A DNA stretch of 64,000 bases from Virgibacillus ihumii (GCF_902726655.1 NZ_CACVAN010000001.1:3348001-3412000); one strand, 5' to 3'. Positions 41,247 through 50,477 are shown, counted from the stretch's first letter. Notes: a model not told the origin generated them from the sequence alone. Program-made: numbers and translations.

Positions 41247-41282
41247 AAAAGGTATGAATCAGTCTGATTCATACCTTTTTTG
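41247..41282 (+). terminator. Strong terminator after camS
   Basis: A perfect 15-bp stem, AAAAGGTATGAATCA (41247-41261) with 41265-41279, a three-base loop GTC and a T tract. Confidence 0.94.
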
Positions 41283-41334
41283 CTTATTGATTTGAATCTG
41301 CCAGTGTTTTGTTACTATTGGACTTGGAAAATTT

Positions 41335-41439
41335 CAAAAACGCGAATATCCGATCCGAAACTGCGAATATATGTATCAAAAACGCGAATATACGCATCAT
41401 AAACACGAATATCCTGTGCAAAACCGCGAATATCCAGTC
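41335..41439. repeat. Five-unit array with exact 21-bp period upstream of rocA
   Basis: Five head-to-tail units share the core GCGAATAT (one unit ACGAATAT) preceded by CAAAAAC-like bases. The 9-base cores begin at 41341, 41362, 41383, 41404 and 41425, exactly 21 bp apart. Flanking bases vary, so the units are diverged but the spacing is kept. The array ends 40 nt before the rocA start codon. A period of 21 equals two DNA helical turns and also seven codons; frames through it read as heptad repeats but have no start signals. Confidence 0.85.
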
Positions 41440-41478
41440 ATCTTTATCAAGCCAAAACTTTTCAGGGAGGTAATTGAC

Positions 41479-43026
41479 ATGGTAATACCATACAAACACG
41501 AACCTTTCACAGATTTTACAATCGAAGAAAACAGAAATGAAATGCTTGCAGCCCTTAAAAAGGTTGAAGCAGATCTTGGTAAGGAGTACCCGCTGATTAT
41601 CGGTGGAGAGCGCATTACAACGGAAGAAAAAATAGTTTCGGTGAATCCGGCAAAAAAGGATGAGGTCGTCGGATATGTCTCTAAAGCAGATAAAGAAATA
41701 GCGGAGCAGGCAATGAAAGCAGCTGATGAAAAGTTTGAAACTTGGAGAAAGTCAGATCCAAAGTTCCGTGCTGATGTACTTTTTCGTGCAGCAGCAATTG
41801 TCCGCAGAAAGAAACATGAATTCACCGCTCTTTTGGTGAAAGAAGGTGGAAAGCCATGGAAGGAAGCAGATGCAGATACAGCGGAAGCGATTGATTTCAT
41901 GGAATATTATGGCCGGCAAATGCTTGCACTGAAAGACGGTGCACATGTTAACAGCCGTCCAATTGAACATAATCAGTTCCACTACATTCCTTTAGGTGTC
42001 GGTGTGGTAATCTCACCTTGGAACTTTTTGTTTGCAATCATGGCGGGAACAACGGTTGCGGCAATGGTCACGGGAAATACGGTTCTACTTAAGCCGGCAA
42101 GCGCAACCCCCGTTATAGCCTACAAATTGATGGAAGTGCTGGAGGAAGCAGGACTTCCAAAAGGAGTTATCAACTATATCCCCGGTCCGGGAGGTGAAGT
42201 TGGCGACTACCTCGTTGAGCATCCGCGCACACGCTTCGTCAGCTTTACCGGATCGCGTGATGTCGGCACACGTATTTTCGAACGTGCAGCAAAAGTACAG
42301 CCGGGCCAAAAATGGTTGAAGCGTACGATTATTGAAATGGGGGGTAAAGATACAATCGTGGTTGACAATGAAGCAGATCTTGAGCTCGCGGCACAATCCA
42401 TTGTTCAGTCAGCATTCGGATTTTCCGGCCAGAAATGTTCGGCATGTTCACGCGCAGTCATTCACAAAGATGTTTATGATCAGGTGAAAGACCGTGTTAC
42501 CGAATTGACAAAAGAACTGTCAGCGGGTAATCCGCATGATAACTCACACTTTATGGGTCCTGTTATTGATCAGGGGGCATATGATAAAATTATGGGTTAT
42601 ATTGAAATCGGTAAAAAAGAAGGTGAACTTTTGGCTGGAGGTACCGGTGACGATAGCAAAGGGTGGTTTATTAATCCAACAGTATTCGGTAATGCTGATC
42701 CAGAAGCACGCATCATGCAGGAAGAAATTTTCGGTCCGGTTGTAGCATTGACGAAAGCGAAAGACTTTGACAGTGCGATCGAAATTGCCAACAATACGGA
42801 ATACGGACTGACTGGTGCCGTAATTACCGATAATCGCGAACATTTGGAACAGGCACGCGAAGATTTCCATGTCGGTAATCTGTATTTCAACCGCGGTTGC
42901 ACTGCAGCAATCGTCGGGTACCAGCCATTTGGCGGGTTCAATATGTCGGGTACAGACTCCAAGGCAGGCGGCCCTGATTATCTGATCCATCACATGCAAG
43001 GGAAAACTACATCAGAAATGTTATAA
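41479..43026 (+). CDS. rocA: 1-pyrroline-5-carboxylate dehydrogenase RocA
   Basis: A 515-residue aldehyde dehydrogenase oxidising glutamate semialdehyde/P5C to glutamate in proline and arginine catabolism. The length is that of Bacillus Roc[14 protein letters not shown], the Glu of IEMGGKDT and the catalytic cysteine region [14 protein letters not shown] are characteristic; the close ends with [27 protein letters not shown] lies 8 nt before ATG 41479. A longer in-frame frame runs back through the 21-bp repeat array but has no ribosome site. Monocistronic, flanked by terminators. Confidence 0.95.
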   Translation: MVIPYKHEPFTDFTIEENRNEMLAALKKVEADLGKEYPLIIGGERITTEEKIVSVNPAKKDEVVGYVSKADKEIAEQAMKAADEKFETWRKSDPKFRADVLFRAAAIVRRKKHEFTALLVKEGGKPWKEADADTAEAIDFMEYYGRQMLALKDGAHVNSRPIEHNQFHYIPLGVGVVISPWNFLFAIMAGTTVAAMVTGNTVLLKPASATPVIAYKLMEVLEEAGLPKGVINYIPGPGGEVGDYLVEHPRTRFVSFTGSRDVGTRIFERAAKVQPGQKWLKRTIIEMGGKDTIVVDNEADLELAAQSIVQSAFGFSGQKCSACSRAVIHKDVYDQVKDRVTELTKELSAGNPHDNSHFMGPVIDQGAYDKIMGYIEIGKKEGELLAGGTGDDSKGWFINPTVFGNADPEARIMQEEIFGPVVALTKAKDFDSAIEIANNTEYGLTGAVITDNREHLEQAREDFHVGNLYFNRGCTAAIVGYQPFGGFNMSGTDSKAGGPDYLIHHMQGKTTSEML

Positions 43027-43050
43027 GTCTATAGGCTTACAAAATTCGAT

Positions 43051-43094
43051 AAAGTCCTTTTTACACAGAAACATGGTAAAAAAGGACTTTTTTT
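43051..43094 (+). terminator. Terminator after rocA
   Basis: AAAGTCCTTTTTAC (43051-43064) pairs with GTAAAAAAGGACTTT (43076-43090), one A bulged, followed by a run of seven T. Confidence 0.92.
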
Positions 43095-43099
43095 GTACA

Positions 43100-43163
43100 A
43101 CTTTCCTCGAATCAGGAAAGTCGGCAAGTTTTTAAGTGGTTTAAACCTCTTGAAAGCCTTCAA
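43100..43163. promoter_or_regulatory. Inverted repeats upstream of the RRNPP regulator
   Basis: Two symmetric elements lie here: ACTTTCCT at 43100-43107 with AGGAAAGT at 43114-43121 (8-bp arms, 6-nt centre), and TTGAA at 43150-43154 with TTCAA at 43159-43163 (4-nt centre). They precede the promoter of the TPR regulator and could be operators for it. The first could also form an RNA hairpin. Binding is inference only. Confidence 0.4.
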
Positions 43164-43192
43164 CTTTCCCAATATGAATTTTTTTGAAAATA

Positions 43193-43201
43193 TGCTATTA
43201 T
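43193..43201 (+). promoter_or_regulatory. Extended -10 promoter of the RRNPP regulator
   Basis: TGCTATTAT at 43193-43201 is an extended -10. The -35 region is not recognisable. It is 59 nt upstream of the regulator's ATG. Confidence 0.5.
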
Positions 43202-43259
43202 AGAAATATAGAAAAAGCCTGTATGCAATTTCAATTCAGTCAGAGAGGTGGGTATAAAG

Positions 43260-44525
43260 ATGGAAATTGGTCCATATATCAAATTACATCGAATCCAGCA
43301 GGAAATGACCCAGGCTGAATTGGCTGAGGGAATTGTATCATATGCTTATTTGTCAAAAATTGAAAACCAAAAAACAGAGGCAAGTCCGAATGTAATCAGT
43401 TTGCTTTGTACACGCCTTGGCATTCAGTTTGCCGACGAAACAGATGAAACAATTAAAGAGAAATGCCAGGAATGGTATGACATGCTGTTTGATACGAAGG
43501 ATAAAGCGGAAATTATCAAAACTTATGAGGAACTTAATGAACTTATCTATGAAAGCCAATCTGATAATCTGGTTATGTTTGAAATCCACAAAATCAGATA
43601 TTTTCTGGTTATTGGTGAAAACGATTCAGCATTGAAACAAATTAATAAAATAACCGAATTGTCAGGAACATTTGACAGCCTTCATCAGTTTTATTGGTAT
43701 AAGTTTAAAGGTAATTATTGCTCGATTACAGGCGCATTTAATCAAGCAATGCGAATGTATAAACAAGCAGAAGAAAAATTAAACCATTTGGATTTATCGG
43801 AAGATTCAACTGCCGATATACAGTATGTGATTGCAGTTACACACAGTAAATTACATAATACGCTCGAAGTAATTGAATATGCTGAAAAGGCAATTGATAC
43901 TTTCAGAAAAAGCTATAATTTTATACGCTGTGCTCAGTGTCACTCGGTTCTAGGGATTTCATACCGAAGAATTCGAATGTATGATAAGTCAATAAAGCAT
44001 CATAACTTAGCAAAGCATTTAGGCGAATTAAGTAATAATGCTCAAATCATACAATTAACCAACCATAATTTAGGATATCTTCATTCATCAAAAGGGGAAA
44101 GAAAAAAAGCAATATATTATTATAATGAGGTTTTAAATAATAAAGAAGTTGATTTAAATACAAGACTTATTACTGTTATATCATTAATTAAAGAGTATTA
44201 TAATATTTCCGAGATTGAGAAAACTAGTGAGATAATTGAAAAGGGATTCGAATTATTTGAGTCTATTTCAGATAAAAGTGCATATAATATTCATTTTCTC
44301 GCATTAAATGCATATGATTTAGTTATAAGACAAGAATATGAACAATATGAAAAATTGGTTATTAATGAATTAATACCATTTTTGCAGAAACAGAAAGATT
44401 TTGCCAATTTAGCTGTATATGCTAGAATGCTTGGCAGACATTTTGAAGCACTAAAGAAATATAAAGAGTCTGTAAAGTATTATAAACTAGCTAATCAAAC
44501 GTATGATGAATTGATTAATTTATAG
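43260..44525 (+). CDS. RRNPP-family (NprR/PlcR-like) HTH-TPR peptide-sensing regulator
   Basis: A 421-residue protein with an N-terminal Xre-type helix-turn-helix (about 6-60: HRIQQEMTQAELAEGIVSYAYLSKIEN) followed by TPR helical repeats to the end (for example NFIRCAQCHSVLGISYRRIRMYDKSIKHH and YLHSSKGERKKAIYYYNEVL). Length and layout equal those of NprR, the Bacillus regulator switched by a secreted and re-imported peptide. GAGAGGTGGG selects ATG 43260 over a GTG at 43248 inside that site. A small signal-peptide gene follows 26 nt downstream, the hallmark of the family. The second half is markedly AT-rich compared with its neighbours, which suggests horizontal acquisition. Target genes unknown. 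Confidence 0.88.
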   Translation: MEIGPYIKLHRIQQEMTQAELAEGIVSYAYLSKIENQKTEASPNVISLLCTRLGIQFADETDETIKEKCQEWYDMLFDTKDKAEIIKTYEELNELIYESQSDNLVMFEIHKIRYFLVIGENDSALKQINKITELSGTFDSLHQFYWYKFKGNYCSITGAFNQAMRMYKQAEEKLNHLDLSEDSTADIQYVIAVTHSKLHNTLEVIEYAEKAIDTFRKSYNFIRCAQCHSVLGISYRRIRMYDKSIKHHNLAKHLGELSNNAQIIQLTNHNLGYLHSSKGERKKAIYYYNEVLNNKEVDLNTRLITVISLIKEYYNISEIEKTSEIIEKGFELFESISDKSAYNIHFLALNAYDLVIRQEYEQYEKLVINELIPFLQKQKDFANLAVYARMLGRHFEALKKYKESVKYYKLANQTYDELINL

Positions 44526-44551
44526 ATGATTATTTTAAAGGGGGGATATAA

Positions 44552-44686
44552 ATGAAAAAGTTGATTGTAACATTGTCATTAGGCACACTCCTTACAGCAG
44601 GATTTTTATTCACTCAGGAGCCAGTTGATTTGGCTTCAGACGCGGAACCTAGCGTTCTCTCAATCGGCAACACTATCAGTCTCTAA
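44552..44686 (+). CDS. Small secreted prepeptide, probable signalling partner of the HTH-TPR regulator
   Basis: A 44-codon gene with a very strong ribosome site (AAAGGGGGG, 6 nt before ATG). The product starts MKKLIVTLSLGTLLTAGFLF, a Sec-type signal peptide with basic N terminus and hydrophobic core, and ends in a short polar tail, QEPVDLASDAEP then SVLSIGNTISL. Size, position 26 nt after an NprR-like gene and prepeptide design match NprX/PapR-type pheromone precursors, in which a C-terminal 5-8 residue fragment is active. The final codons lie in an RNA hairpin. The mature sequence cannot be fixed from this one copy. Confidence 0.82.
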   Translation: MKKLIVTLSLGTLLTAGFLFTQEPVDLASDAEPSVLSIGNTISL

Positions 44687-44771
44687 TTATCTAGAGACTG
44701 ATCACTAAAGTTTTTACCCTATTACTATATGAACTTGCCTGGGTGGTGTGGAAACCCCCGGGTATTTTTTT
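44675..44771 (+). terminator. Hairpin and terminator after the peptide gene
   Basis: A perfect 11-bp hairpin (44675-44685 with 44692-44702, ATCAGTCTCTA arm) overlaps the peptide's stop codon but lacks an immediate T run. A second element, GCCTGGG-type arm 44737-44747 pairing with 44754-44763 with one bulge and followed by T7, is the better rho-independent terminator. Confidence 0.75.
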
Positions 44772-44998
44772 GTGTTTTTTTAATGCTATATCGTATGCAG
44801 CTAAAAAGAATATGTTAGCAATTATTCCTGTTGTAATATTGCATACGTTTTTGTGCATTAGTTGCTTATGTACTGCCGACTCTGCTATTATCTATAGTGT
44901 TGAATAAATAAAATTATAATAATAAGAAGAGGGAAATTAAGTGAATTGTAGTATATGAAAAAGGCTATAAACAAAATTTTTATGGAGGTGTGAACCAT
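44772..44998. other. AT-rich leader region before gatC
   Basis: No gene is supported here. It contains TATAAT at 44915-44920 as a possible -10 without a recognisable -35, and the ribosome site TGGAGGTG of gatC at its end. An open frame of 31 codons from 44812 lacks a ribosome site. Confidence 0.5.
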
Positions 44999-45289
44999 AT
45001 GTCAGATATTTCCAAAGACCAGGTAAAGCATGTTGCGCATTTGGCCAGGCTGGCATTTAACGACGAAGAGGCGGACAAGCTTGCTGATCAGCTGGATTCC
45101 ATCATTACATATGCTGAACAGTTGAATGAACTGGATACAGATGATGTGGAACCAACAACACATGTGCTCGATTTGAAAAATGTACTACGCAAAGATGAAC
45201 CGAAAGAATGGATCACTAAAGAGGAAGCGCTGAAAAACGCTCCGGATAAACAGGATGGTCTGTTCCGTGTTCCATCAATTTTGGAATAG
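44999..45289 (+). CDS. gatC: Asp/Glu-tRNA amidotransferase subunit GatC
   Basis: A 96-residue subunit of the GatCAB transamidosome, wrapping around GatA. Segments [41 protein letters not shown] and the C-terminal [11 protein letters not shown] are the family signature. ATG 44999 has GGAGGTG 8 nt upstream; an in-frame GTG at 44990 lies within that site. First gene of gatCAB. Confidence 0.96.
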   Translation: MSDISKDQVKHVAHLARLAFNDEEADKLADQLDSIITYAEQLNELDTDDVEPTTHVLDLKNVLRKDEPKEWITKEEALKNAPDKQDGLFRVPSILE

Positions 45290-45304
45290 GGAGGGTAGGT
45301 AATT

Positions 45305-46774
45305 ATGGCATTGTTTGATCACAGTATAAAGCAATTGGAAAACATGTTGAAAAAGAAAGAAATTACACCGGAAGATCTCGTTGATGCATCATATGATCGG
45401 ATTAATGAGGTCGAGGGTGATATCCATGCTTTTTTGACACTTGATGAAGAAAACGCCCGCAGCCAGGCAAAATCACTGGAAAATTCACCGGATGAAACAT
45501 CAAGTTTATTTGGAATACCTGCTGGCATCAAAGACAACATTGTTACAAAAGAACTGCGGACAACGTGCGGTAGTCAATTTTTGCGGAACTTTGACCACCC
45601 ATTATACAATGCGACTGTCATTGATAAACTGAATGCGGAAAAAGTGGTAACAATTGGCAAACTTAATATGGATGAATTTGCAATGGGATCATCCAATGAA
45701 AATTCCAGTTTCACGCCGACCCGTAATCCATGGAATATCGCATACGTACCGGGTGGTTCAAGCGGTGGTTCAGCAGCGGCAGTTGCAGCTGGTGAAGTAT
45801 TATTTTCACTTGGATCAGATACGGGCGGTTCCATCCGTCAACCGGCAGCATTTTGTGGCGTCGTTGGATTGAAACCTACATATGGACGTGTTTCCCGGTT
45901 TGGACTGGTGGCTTTTGCATCGTCACTTGACCAAATTGGCCCGCTGACACGGAATGTTGAGGATAATGCACGGGTTCTGGAAATCATTTCCGGCCATGAC
46001 AAGATGGACTCAACCAGTGCGAATGTTGATGTGCCGGCATACACTGAATCATTAACCGGTGATGTGAAAGGACTTAAAATTGCTGTTCCAAAAGAATACC
46101 TCGGTGAAGGTGTGGATCCGGAAGTAAAGGCATCGGTTGAAAAGGCGCTAAAAGTATATGAATCAATGGGTGCGGAATGGGAGGAAGTTTCCTTGCCGCA
46201 TTCCAAATATGCAGTAGCGACGTATTATCTGCTTTCATCATCCGAGGCATCGGCAAACCTTGCCCGTTTTGACGGGGTTCGCTATGGAGTGCGCTCAGAA
46301 AAAGCCGACAACATGATTGATATGTTTAAATACTCCCGCAGTGAAGGATTTGGCGACGAAGTGAAACGCCGGATTATGCTTGGAACGTTTGCACTGAGTT
46401 CTGGCTACTATGATGCCTATTATAAAAAGGCACAAAAAGTCCGTACGCTGATTAAAAATGACTTTGATAAAATTTTTGAAGACTATGATGTTGTCATCGG
46501 ACCAACAACACCGACACCGGCATTTAAAGTCGGTGAGAAGATTGAGGATCCACTGACAATGTACGCAAATGATATTTTAACCATTCCAGTTAACCTTGCA
46601 GGGGTACCGGGGATCTCTATCCCATGCGGATTTTCGGAAAAAGGACTTCCAATTGGTCTGCAGATTATCGGCAAGCCGTTTGATGAAGGCACTGTCTATC
46701 GTGCTGCACATGCATACGAGCAGTCTACTGATTTCCATACAATACGCCCTCAAGTGGGAGGTGCTGACAAATGA
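45305..46774 (+). CDS. gatA: Asp/Glu-tRNA amidotransferase subunit GatA
   Basis: A 489-residue amidase releasing ammonia from glutamine for transfer to misacylated Glu-tRNA(Gln). The Ser-cisSer-Lys triad is visible as Lys76 in GIKDN, the serine in [15 protein letters not shown] (about 151) and the serine in [12 protein letters not shown] (about 175). GGGAGG precedes the ATG. Overlaps gatB by ATGA. Confidence 0.97.
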   Translation: MALFDHSIKQLENMLKKKEITPEDLVDASYDRINEVEGDIHAFLTLDEENARSQAKSLENSPDETSSLFGIPAGIKDNIVTKELRTTCGSQFLRNFDHPLYNATVIDKLNAEKVVTIGKLNMDEFAMGSSNENSSFTPTRNPWNIAYVPGGSSGGSAAAVAAGEVLFSLGSDTGGSIRQPAAFCGVVGLKPTYGRVSRFGLVAFASSLDQIGPLTRNVEDNARVLEIISGHDKMDSTSANVDVPAYTESLTGDVKGLKIAVPKEYLGEGVDPEVKASVEKALKVYESMGAEWEEVSLPHSKYAVATYYLLSSSEASANLARFDGVRYGVRSEKADNMIDMFKYSRSEGFGDEVKRRIMLGTFALSSGYYDAYYKKAQKVRTLIKNDFDKIFEDYDVVIGPTTPTPAFKVGEKIEDPLTMYANDILTIPVNLAGVPGISIPCGFSEKGLPIGLQIIGKPFDEGTVYRAAHAYEQSTDFHTIRPQVGGADK

Positions 46775-48201
46775 ACTTTGAAACAATTATCGGACTTGAA
46801 GTTCACGTTGAACTGAAAACTGATTCAAAAATCTTCAGCCCGAGCCCAAACGCATTCGGGGATGAACCAAATTCAAATGTAAACCCGATTGACCTTGGAT
46901 TTCCGGGTACACTGCCAGTGTTAAATGAAGAAGCAGTGAACTTCGCTATGAAAGCTGCGATGGCATTAAATTGTGAGATCGCAACCGATACAAAATTTGA
47001 CCGGAAAAACTATTTTTATCCGGACAACCCGAAAGCATATCAGATTTCCCAGTTTGATAAGCCAATCGGGAAAAACGGCTGGATTGAGATTGAAGTAAAC
47101 GGGGAGAAAAAACGGATTGGCATTACCCGTTTGCACCTGGAAGAAGATGCCGGGAAACTGAATCATCAGGATGACGGCTATTCACTCGTTGACTATAACC
47201 GCCAAGGCACCCCGTTGATTGAAATTGTCTCCGAGCCGGATATGCGTTCACCGGAAGAGGCATATGCTTATTTGGAAAAATTGAAGAACATTATTCAGTA
47301 TACAGGTGTGTCAGACTGTAAAATGGAGGAAGGTTCACTGCGCTGTGACGCCAATTTGTCCATTCGCCCAATCGGTCAAGAAGAGTTTGGAACGAAATCT
47401 GAATTGAAAAATCTAAACTCATTTGCATTTGTGCAAAAAGGATTGGAATTTGAAGAAAAGCGTCAGGAAAAAGTTTTGCTTGGCGGCGGTGAAATCCTGC
47501 AGGAAACCCGACGGTACGATGAAAAAACGAAGGAAACGGTTTTAATGCGTGTTAAGGAAGGCTCCGATGATTACCGCTATTTCCCAGAACCGGATCTTGT
47601 ACCATTGTATATTGATGAAGAATGGAAGGAGCGTATTCGCCAGCAGATTCCGGAACTTCCGGATGCACGTAAAAAACGGTACATTGCTGAGCTTGGGCTG
47701 CCGGAATATGATGCAGGTGTATTAACGAGTTCCAAGGAAATGTCCGACTATTTCCAGGAAACCATTCATCATGCTGCTGATATCAAGCAGTCGTCAAACT
47801 GGCTGATGGGTGAAGTCTCCGGTTATATGAACAAGCATCAGAAAGAACTGCATGATCTGGAGATGACACCGAAAGCCCTTGCGAAAATGATTAAATTGAT
47901 TGAGGATGGAACGATTTCCTCCAAAATCGCTAAGAAAGTTTTTGCTGAACTGGTTGATAAAGGCGGCGATCCGGAAAAGATTGTCAAAGAAAAAGGACTT
48001 GTACAAATTTCTGATGAAAGTCAGCTGACACCAATTATTACAAAAGTTCTTGATGAAAACGAACAATCAGTATCTGACTATAAAAATGGAAAAGACCGTG
48101 CCTTAGGCTTCCTTGTTGGTCAGGTTATGAAAGCAACCAAAGGACAGGCAAATCCGCCGATGGTTAATAAAATTCTTATGGCTGAAATGGAGAAAAGATA
48201 G
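46771..48201 (+). CDS. gatB: Asp/Glu-tRNA amidotransferase subunit GatB
   Basis: A 476-residue subunit with the ATP-dependent kinase/transamidation site and the C-terminal YqeY-like tRNA-binding tail. [11 protein letters not shown] at the N terminus, [29 protein letters not shown] and CDANLSIRP identify it. Needed because such bacteria lack glutaminyl-tRNA synthetase. Confidence 0.97.
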   Translation: MNFETIIGLEVHVELKTDSKIFSPSPNAFGDEPNSNVNPIDLGFPGTLPVLNEEAVNFAMKAAMALNCEIATDTKFDRKNYFYPDNPKAYQISQFDKPIGKNGWIEIEVNGEKKRIGITRLHLEEDAGKLNHQDDGYSLVDYNRQGTPLIEIVSEPDMRSPEEAYAYLEKLKNIIQYTGVSDCKMEEGSLRCDANLSIRPIGQEEFGTKSELKNLNSFAFVQKGLEFEEKRQEKVLLGGGEILQETRRYDEKTKETVLMRVKEGSDDYRYFPEPDLVPLYIDEEWKERIRQQIPELPDARKKRYIAELGLPEYDAGVLTSSKEMSDYFQETIHHAADIKQSSNWLMGEVSGYMNKHQKELHDLEMTPKALAKMIKLIEDGTISSKIAKKVFAELVDKGGDPEKIVKEKGLVQISDESQLTPIITKVLDENEQSVSDYKNGKDRALGFLVGQVMKATKGQANPPMVNKILMAEMEKR

Positions 48202-48204
48202 AAC

Positions 48205-48250
48205 TAAAAGCAGTGGGCTTCGTAAAGAAGTTCACTGCTTTTAAGTTTAC
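48205..48250 (+). terminator. Terminator after gatCAB
   Basis: A long stem pairs 48205-48221 with 48227-48243 (AAAAGCAGTG/CACTGCTTTT, then two G-T pairs and CTTC/GAAG) around GTAAA. The downstream tract TTTTAAGTTTA is moderate. Confidence 0.85.
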
Positions 48251-48337
48251 GGAGCATACTTTAAAGGAAGGTATCACAAAATTTCCTTTCATTGTATACA
48301 CTGTCAAAATGACTTTTAGGGATAGGTGTGTACAAAA

Positions 48338-49231
48338 ATGATTGAAATTTCGGGTACGTCCTTTCATTGGGATGAATTGATTGATCACATCTTTGTTTCA
48401 AATAAAGGTAGACAAATCCTAAAAGAACTCGACAATAGCTTAACCGTATACAGGTATTCAACCTTTCAGAACTTGGAAACGACTATTCTGATAAGGGAAC
48501 ATATTATGGATGCAGCAAAAAAGCTTAACAACAGCCATGTTAGTTTTGCTACTTTTGAAAACACCAGGGCGAACACTGTGTTTTGGGCTGTAACGGAACA
48601 AGGCGGTCTTCATTTAAAAAAAGGAGTCAAACCTTCAGCTGCAATTTCCGATATTTTTAAGAATGGTTATGAATATGCTTTTGAATGCGCAACAGCTATG
48701 ATCATTATCTATTACTATGCCTTGCTTCAATACCTGGGAACTGAAACGTTTAATAATTATTTTCAGAATTTATATTTGTATAGCTGGTTTACCGATTCGG
48801 ATCTTGTATTGAAAATCGTTACAGACACTGATCCAATTCCAGGTGATGTTATTTATTTTGATAATCCTGACAATCTTGAACCTCAATGGCAAGGGGAAAA
48901 TGCCGTTTACCTTGGTGATGGTCTTTATTATGGTCATGGGATGGGGATACTCAGCGCGAAAGAAATGATCAAGAGGTTAAACACTTTGGGCGAATCGGAT
49001 AAGGAAGATGCTCATATGCTTGACAGTATTGTACGGCCCTCTTTTCGTCATTGGATTTCATTAACACAAAGGAATCATCTGAATGACGGAATGGCTCCAA
49101 ATCGGGCAATACTATATGATAGTGCCTGCCATCATAACCAGCCGTCTATCTCTTATAATTATTACTGTTTCTTAGTTAAGTTGCAGATCAGCGATAATGT
49201 TAAGGTAACCATTAATTATATATTGGATTGA
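48338..49231 (+). CDS. tgl: Spore coat transglutaminase Tgl
   Basis: A 297-residue protein-glutamine gamma-glutamyltransferase of the Bacillus Tgl family, which cross-links spore coat proteins with glutamyl-lysine bonds. The catalytic cysteine is Cys117 in YEYAFECATAM; the IPGDVIYFDNPD and AVYLGDGLYYGHGMG segments hold the remaining active-site residues. AGGTGTG lies upstream of ATG 48338. It implies an endospore former. Monocistronic; sporulation promoter not firmly identified. Confidence 0.93.
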   Translation: MIEISGTSFHWDELIDHIFVSNKGRQILKELDNSLTVYRYSTFQNLETTILIREHIMDAAKKLNNSHVSFATFENTRANTVFWAVTEQGGLHLKKGVKPSAAISDIFKNGYEYAFECATAMIIIYYYALLQYLGTETFNNYFQNLYLYSWFTDSDLVLKIVTDTDPIPGDVIYFDNPDNLEPQWQGENAVYLGDGLYYGHGMGILSAKEMIKRLNTLGESDKEDAHMLDSIVRPSFRHWISLTQRNHLNDGMAPNRAILYDSACHHNQPSISYNYYCFLVKLQISDNVKVTINYILD

Positions 49232-49270
49232 TTGGCGTTAGGGGACTGGAGGAGGAAAAATTGCCCGAGA

Positions 49271-49320
49271 GTAAAAAATACCTCTGGCTGACTTTTTATG
49301 TCGCCAGGGTATTTTTTACA
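49271..49320. terminator. Bidirectional terminator between tgl and the ferredoxin reductase gene
   Basis: GTAAAAAATACC plus CTGGC (49271 onward) pairs with CGCCAGGGTATTTTTTAC (to 49319), giving about 20 bp with two single-base bulges. The A/T ends of the stem provide T tracts on both strands for the convergent genes. Confidence 0.88.
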
Positions 49321-49381
49321 TGACAGCTGGAGCGTGCGAAAGCCCTGTTCAAACGAGCGAAACCTCCTAAGTATGACCTGG

Positions 49382-50377
49382 TCATGTAGTAGTTGCAAAC
49401 AAATGTGTACTGTGCACATGAAGTTTCGCTTTCGGATCAATCATTGCTTTGGCATGGTTAACAGCAATGGTCGCCTCGCCAAATCCGGTGGCAATCAACC
49501 TTGGTTTGCCTTCATATGCGCAAACATCACCTGCTGCAAAAATACCCGGAACGGTCGTTTCCATTTGCTGATTTACGTAAATCGCATTTTTGGATGTTTC
49601 CATCCCCCAGTTTTGGAGTGGTCCGAGGGTTGTTACAAACCCGAAGTTGATAATGACATCATCCACATCCAATAAATATATGTTATCCCCTTTAATTTCC
49701 TGAAGCATTACTTGCTCAATTTTATCATTTCCGATTAATTTACCTACCTGATAGGGTGTTTTGACGTTGACACCGGACTTCTTGAGCAAGGATAAACTGT
49801 GCTCATGTGCACGGAATTTATCACGTCGATGGATAAGTGTAACCTCTTTGGCGATTGGTTCAAGTGCCAGTGACCAGTCAACAGCTGAATCACCGCCACC
49901 GCAAATAAGTACGCGTCGATTCCTGAATTTATCAAGCTCTTTAACAAAATAGTGCAGATTACCATCTTCAAATTCTGCAGCCTTTTCCACTTTTAGCTTA
50001 CGCGGCTGGAATGCTCCCGCGCCTGCTGTAATAATGACACTCCGGGTATGATGTATCGCAGCAGATGTTTCGATTCTAAACGTGCCATCTTCCAGTTGAA
50101 TGACATCTTTGACGGATTCGCTCAGGCTGAATGCAGGGGAAAACGTCTTGGATTGTTCATACAATTGCTCTACAAGGTCTTTTGCCTTGATATTTGGAAA
50201 GCCTGCTACATCATAAATATATTTGTCCGGATACAGAGCAGCTAATTGCCCCCCGACTTCAGGCATACTGTCTATTATGTGTACAGATGCATTCCGCATG
50301 CCGGCATAAAAAGCTGTAAATAATCCAACCGGCCCTGCACCGATAATGGTAATATCATAAATATTTTCCTCTGACAA
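49382..50377 (-). CDS. Ferredoxin/flavodoxin-NADP+ reductase, YumC type
   Basis: A 331-residue two-dinucleotide-binding flavoprotein, the thioredoxin-reductase-like FNR of Bacillaceae. The FAD motif is IIGAGPVGLF near residue 11, NADPH-binding GGGDSAVDWSLAL near 160, and the C-terminal FAD contact FAAGDVCAYEGKPRL. No CxxC pair, so not a thioredoxin reductase. It starts with TTG at 50377; GGAG lies about 10 nt upstream. The broken ferredoxin gene directly precedes it on the same strand. It adjoins the phenylacetate cluster, which lacks its own reductase PaaE. Confidence 0.92.
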   Translation of the reverse strand: MSEENIYDITIIGAGPVGLFTAFYAGMRNASVHIIDSMPEVGGQLAALYPDKYIYDVAGFPNIKAKDLVEQLYEQSKTFSPAFSLSESVKDVIQLEDGTFRIETSAAIHHTRSVIITAGAGAFQPRKLKVEKAAEFEDGNLHYFVKELDKFRNRRVLICGGGDSAVDWSLALEPIAKEVTLIHRRDKFRAHEHSLSLLKKSGVNVKTPYQVGKLIGNDKIEQVMLQEIKGDNIYLLDVDDVIINFGFVTTLGPLQNWGMETSKNAIYVNQQMETTVPGIFAAGDVCAYEGKPRLIATGFGEATIAVNHAKAMIDPKAKLHVHSTHLFATTT

Positions 50378-50395
50378 CTTTATGCAACTCCTTTA

Positions 50396-50477
50396 TTACT
50401 CAAATTTGTTCGGGTCTTCATCAAACGGTTCCTGAGGAAATGCATGTTTCCCGGTCAACAATTGTATAAAACGCCAT
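50396..50477 (-). pseudogene. Ferredoxin (fer) remnant with internal deletion
   Basis: From the ATG at 50477 the minus strand reads MAFYTIVDRETCISSG, the N terminus of a Bacillus-type single-cluster ferredoxin, then hits a stop. In the next frame the sequence continues as QEPFDEDPNKFE and TAA at 50396-50398, the typical C terminus of the same protein. A full gene is near 249 nt, so about 165 nt carrying three of the four cluster cysteines are gone and the junction is out of frame. The start keeps a strong ribosome site (AAAGGAGGG) and promoter. It cannot make a ferredoxin. An assembly deletion is the alternative. Confidence 0.82.

Noticed and set aside
41371..41478. N-terminal extension of rocA through the 21-bp repeats
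   Set aside because: In frame but without a ribosome site; GGGAGGTAA clearly serves ATG 41479, and that gives the normal family length.
44812..44907. Open frame of 31 codons, hydrophobic, before gatC
   Set aside because: No ribosome binding site and no recognisable product; the nearby signal-peptide gene at 44552 is far better supported.
48234..48263. GCATACTTTA resembling a sigma-K -10 upstream of tgl
   Set aside because: The -10 fits, but the nearest AC for the -35 is 19 nt away rather than 16-17, so I do not call a promoter.
49248..49321. GGAGGAGG followed by a TTG-started 20-codon frame after tgl
   Set aside because: The frame is made of the bidirectional terminator hairpin sequence, so a product is unlikely despite the good ribosome-like site.
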